Below are positions 57,101 through 57,663 of a stretch of 57,663 nucleotides of DNA, piece by piece. This stretch comes from an uncultured Clostridia bacterium. Its GTDB lineage: Bacteria; Bacillota; Clostridia; Christensenellales; Borkfalkiaceae. The notes beneath the pieces were generated by a model. That model searched no databases and had not been told where the DNA came from. It saw only the letters and a list, made by a program, of their open reading frames with translations. Each line of letters begins with the position of its first letter. The stretch's first letter is position 1. A program made the position numbers and the translations under genes. Location: the NCBI GenBank assembly GCA_944328495.1, contig CALVHR010000012.1:1-57663 (forward strand), in the 5' to 3' direction.

Positions 57101-57259
57101 ATGTTTATTTTTGTTTGTTTACTAAAACGTATAAACAATATTGAACGAATTAAAGAATATGAATATGAAGTCCATGATGATTATTTAGCATTTTCCCCCA
57201 AAGACTACGAATTCATACAAAACATAAGTAAATATCTGAATGAAAATGATAAATCATAA
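57101..57259 (+). CDS. 52-residue AT-rich ORF, possibly the 3' end of a disrupted gene
   Basis: The ORF begins MFIFVCLLKRINNIER and ends NISKYLNENDKS. It has no clear ribosome site. Composition matches the truncated gene at 56082, so it could be the other half of that gene, split by the recombinase remnant, rather than a gene in its own right. Function unknown. Confidence 0.3.
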   Translation: MFIFVCLLKRINNIERIKEYEYEVHDDYLAFSPKDYEFIQNISKYLNENDKS

Positions 57260-57333
57260 AATGTATTTCAACAATCTTTGATTAGCTACTGTAATAAAGA
57301 CTTATATAATTGAAGAGGTCTGTGTTAAACAAT

Positions 57334-57516
57334 TTAAAATAATGCCTTGCCGCTGGCTTGCTCCGTGCAAACGGCTGTCATTGCGTCTTTATAGATTCGC
57401 TTTGACAGCCGTTTCGCTTGTTCCTTGTTCGGCGGCAAATCGGCATATATGTTTTTGCTTTCGTCGTTGAAGTAAATCACGCTAACGCCAAGCGGAAAAG
57501 CCTTTACATTTTTCAA
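57334..57516 (-). CDS. Small 60-residue protein of mobile-element type
   Basis: A 60-aa protein (MKNVKAFPLGVSVIYFNDES...), starting with TTG after a strong AGGGGG site. It is charged, soluble and Lys-rich (NKEQAKRLSKRIYKDAM). It lies 54 bases downstream of a probable ssb gene on the same strand, as in conjugative elements or prophages. I know no function. A perfect 12-base inverted repeat lies inside it. Confidence 0.55.
   Translation of the reverse strand: MKNVKAFPLGVSVIYFNDESKNIYADLPPNKEQAKRLSKRIYKDAMTAVCTEQASGKALF
57369..57414. repeat. 12-bp perfect inverted repeat inside a small ORF
   Basis: AAACGGCTGTCA (57369-57380) and TGACAGCCGTTT (57403-57414), 22 bases apart, within the 60-residue ORF. 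Confidence 0.8.
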
Positions 57517-57570
57517 AACTTATTCCCCCTAATAGTTGATTAAAGCCCACCCAATCCCACCCGAACGGAA

Positions 57571-57663
57571 TTAGAAAGGCATATCCCCGTCGTCTGCAAT
57601 CTCTATGAGCGTAGGCGGCTTTTTTAATTCTCCCGTGAATTTGTTTACGGGAATATCCTTGCT
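57571..57663 (-). CDS. ssb: Probable single-stranded DNA-binding protein, 3' end only
   Basis: The last 30 codons of a gene that enters from the right edge: residues SKDIPVNKFTGELKKPP, then IEIADDGDMPF and stop. The acidic tip ending D-M-P-F is the conserved SSB C-terminal peptide that recruits replication partners (usually DDDIPF). The OB-fold part is outside the window, so identity rests on this tip alone. It probably belongs to the mobile element to the right. Confidence 0.5.
   Translation of the reverse strand, partial: SKDIPVNKFTGELKKPPTLIEIADDGDMPF

Noticed and set aside
54534-57663. Prophage as the origin of the right end
   Set aside because: BRO-N and SSB-like pieces fit a prophage, but no capsid, terminase or tail gene is in view; a generic mobile element is all that can be supported.
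1-57663. tRNA, rRNA and common riboswitch signals
   Set aside because: No cloverleaf, rRNA core segment or recognisable riboswitch consensus was found by eye; a covariance-model scan would be decisive.

Overview
The window looks like a chromosomal segment of an uncultured gut-type Clostridia (Bacillota). The evidence is consensus sigma-A promoters, strong AGGAGG ribosome sites, Cys-lipoboxes on most extracytoplasmic proteins, and carbohydrate loci each controlled by a local AraC, GntR or LacI regulator. A lineage near Christensenellales/Borkfalkiaceae is a guess from style, not a measured assignment. No tRNA, rRNA or CRISPR array was seen. Nearly all genes lie on the minus strand; the regulators and part of the right-end mobile debris lie on the plus strand.

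Region 1 (76-4337): a CUT1 sugar ABC transporter (binding lipoprotein and two permeases) divergent from an AraC regulator. Region 2 (4571-11614): three lipoproteins in one operon (a GLUG-repeat surface protein, an exported protein with a type I dehydroquinase fold, and an SGNH/SASA-type esterase-like protein that lacks the usual Ser), divergent from a second AraC regulator. Both AraC genes look leaderless.

Region 3 (11816-36383): an operon of about 21 kb behind a perfect promoter and a 10-bp inverted-repeat operator, divergent from a GntR/LacI-type hybrid regulator. It encodes a 1620-residue anchored surface protein, a CUT1 transporter, a second large modular exported protein, a DUF4838 (GH163-like) lipoprotein, a TIM-barrel hydrolase, Gfo/Idh proteins, a SIS-domain protein, a CE2-like esterase, a DapA/NanA-family lyase and a beta-propeller protein. 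A sialidase-like protein follows as a separate unit. Together these suggest capture and breakdown of a complex host-type glycan.

Region 4 (36678-54397): a LacI-controlled operon of about 16 kb. It has a nucleoside-hydrolase-like protein, a binding protein, a DUF6259-like glycosidase, two carbohydrate-binding surface proteins, two permeases, a GH172 (DUF2961) enzyme, an L-fucose/D-arabinose isomerase, a ribulose-phosphate 3-epimerase, a ribokinase-family kinase and a 50-residue ORF. The enzyme set fits release of D-arabinofuranose and its catabolism through D-ribulose and D-ribulose-5-P to D-xylulose-5-P. A perfect operator palindrome lies before the operon and a near copy before lacI.

Region 5 (54534-57663): mobile-element debris. 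Two related 3' remnants of a large serine recombinase flank a BRO-N/Fic protein and an AT-rich disrupted gene; a small ORF and the 3' end of a probable ssb gene follow. None of the three CUT1 transporters has an ATPase gene here, so a shared MsmX/MsmK-type ATPase elsewhere is likely.
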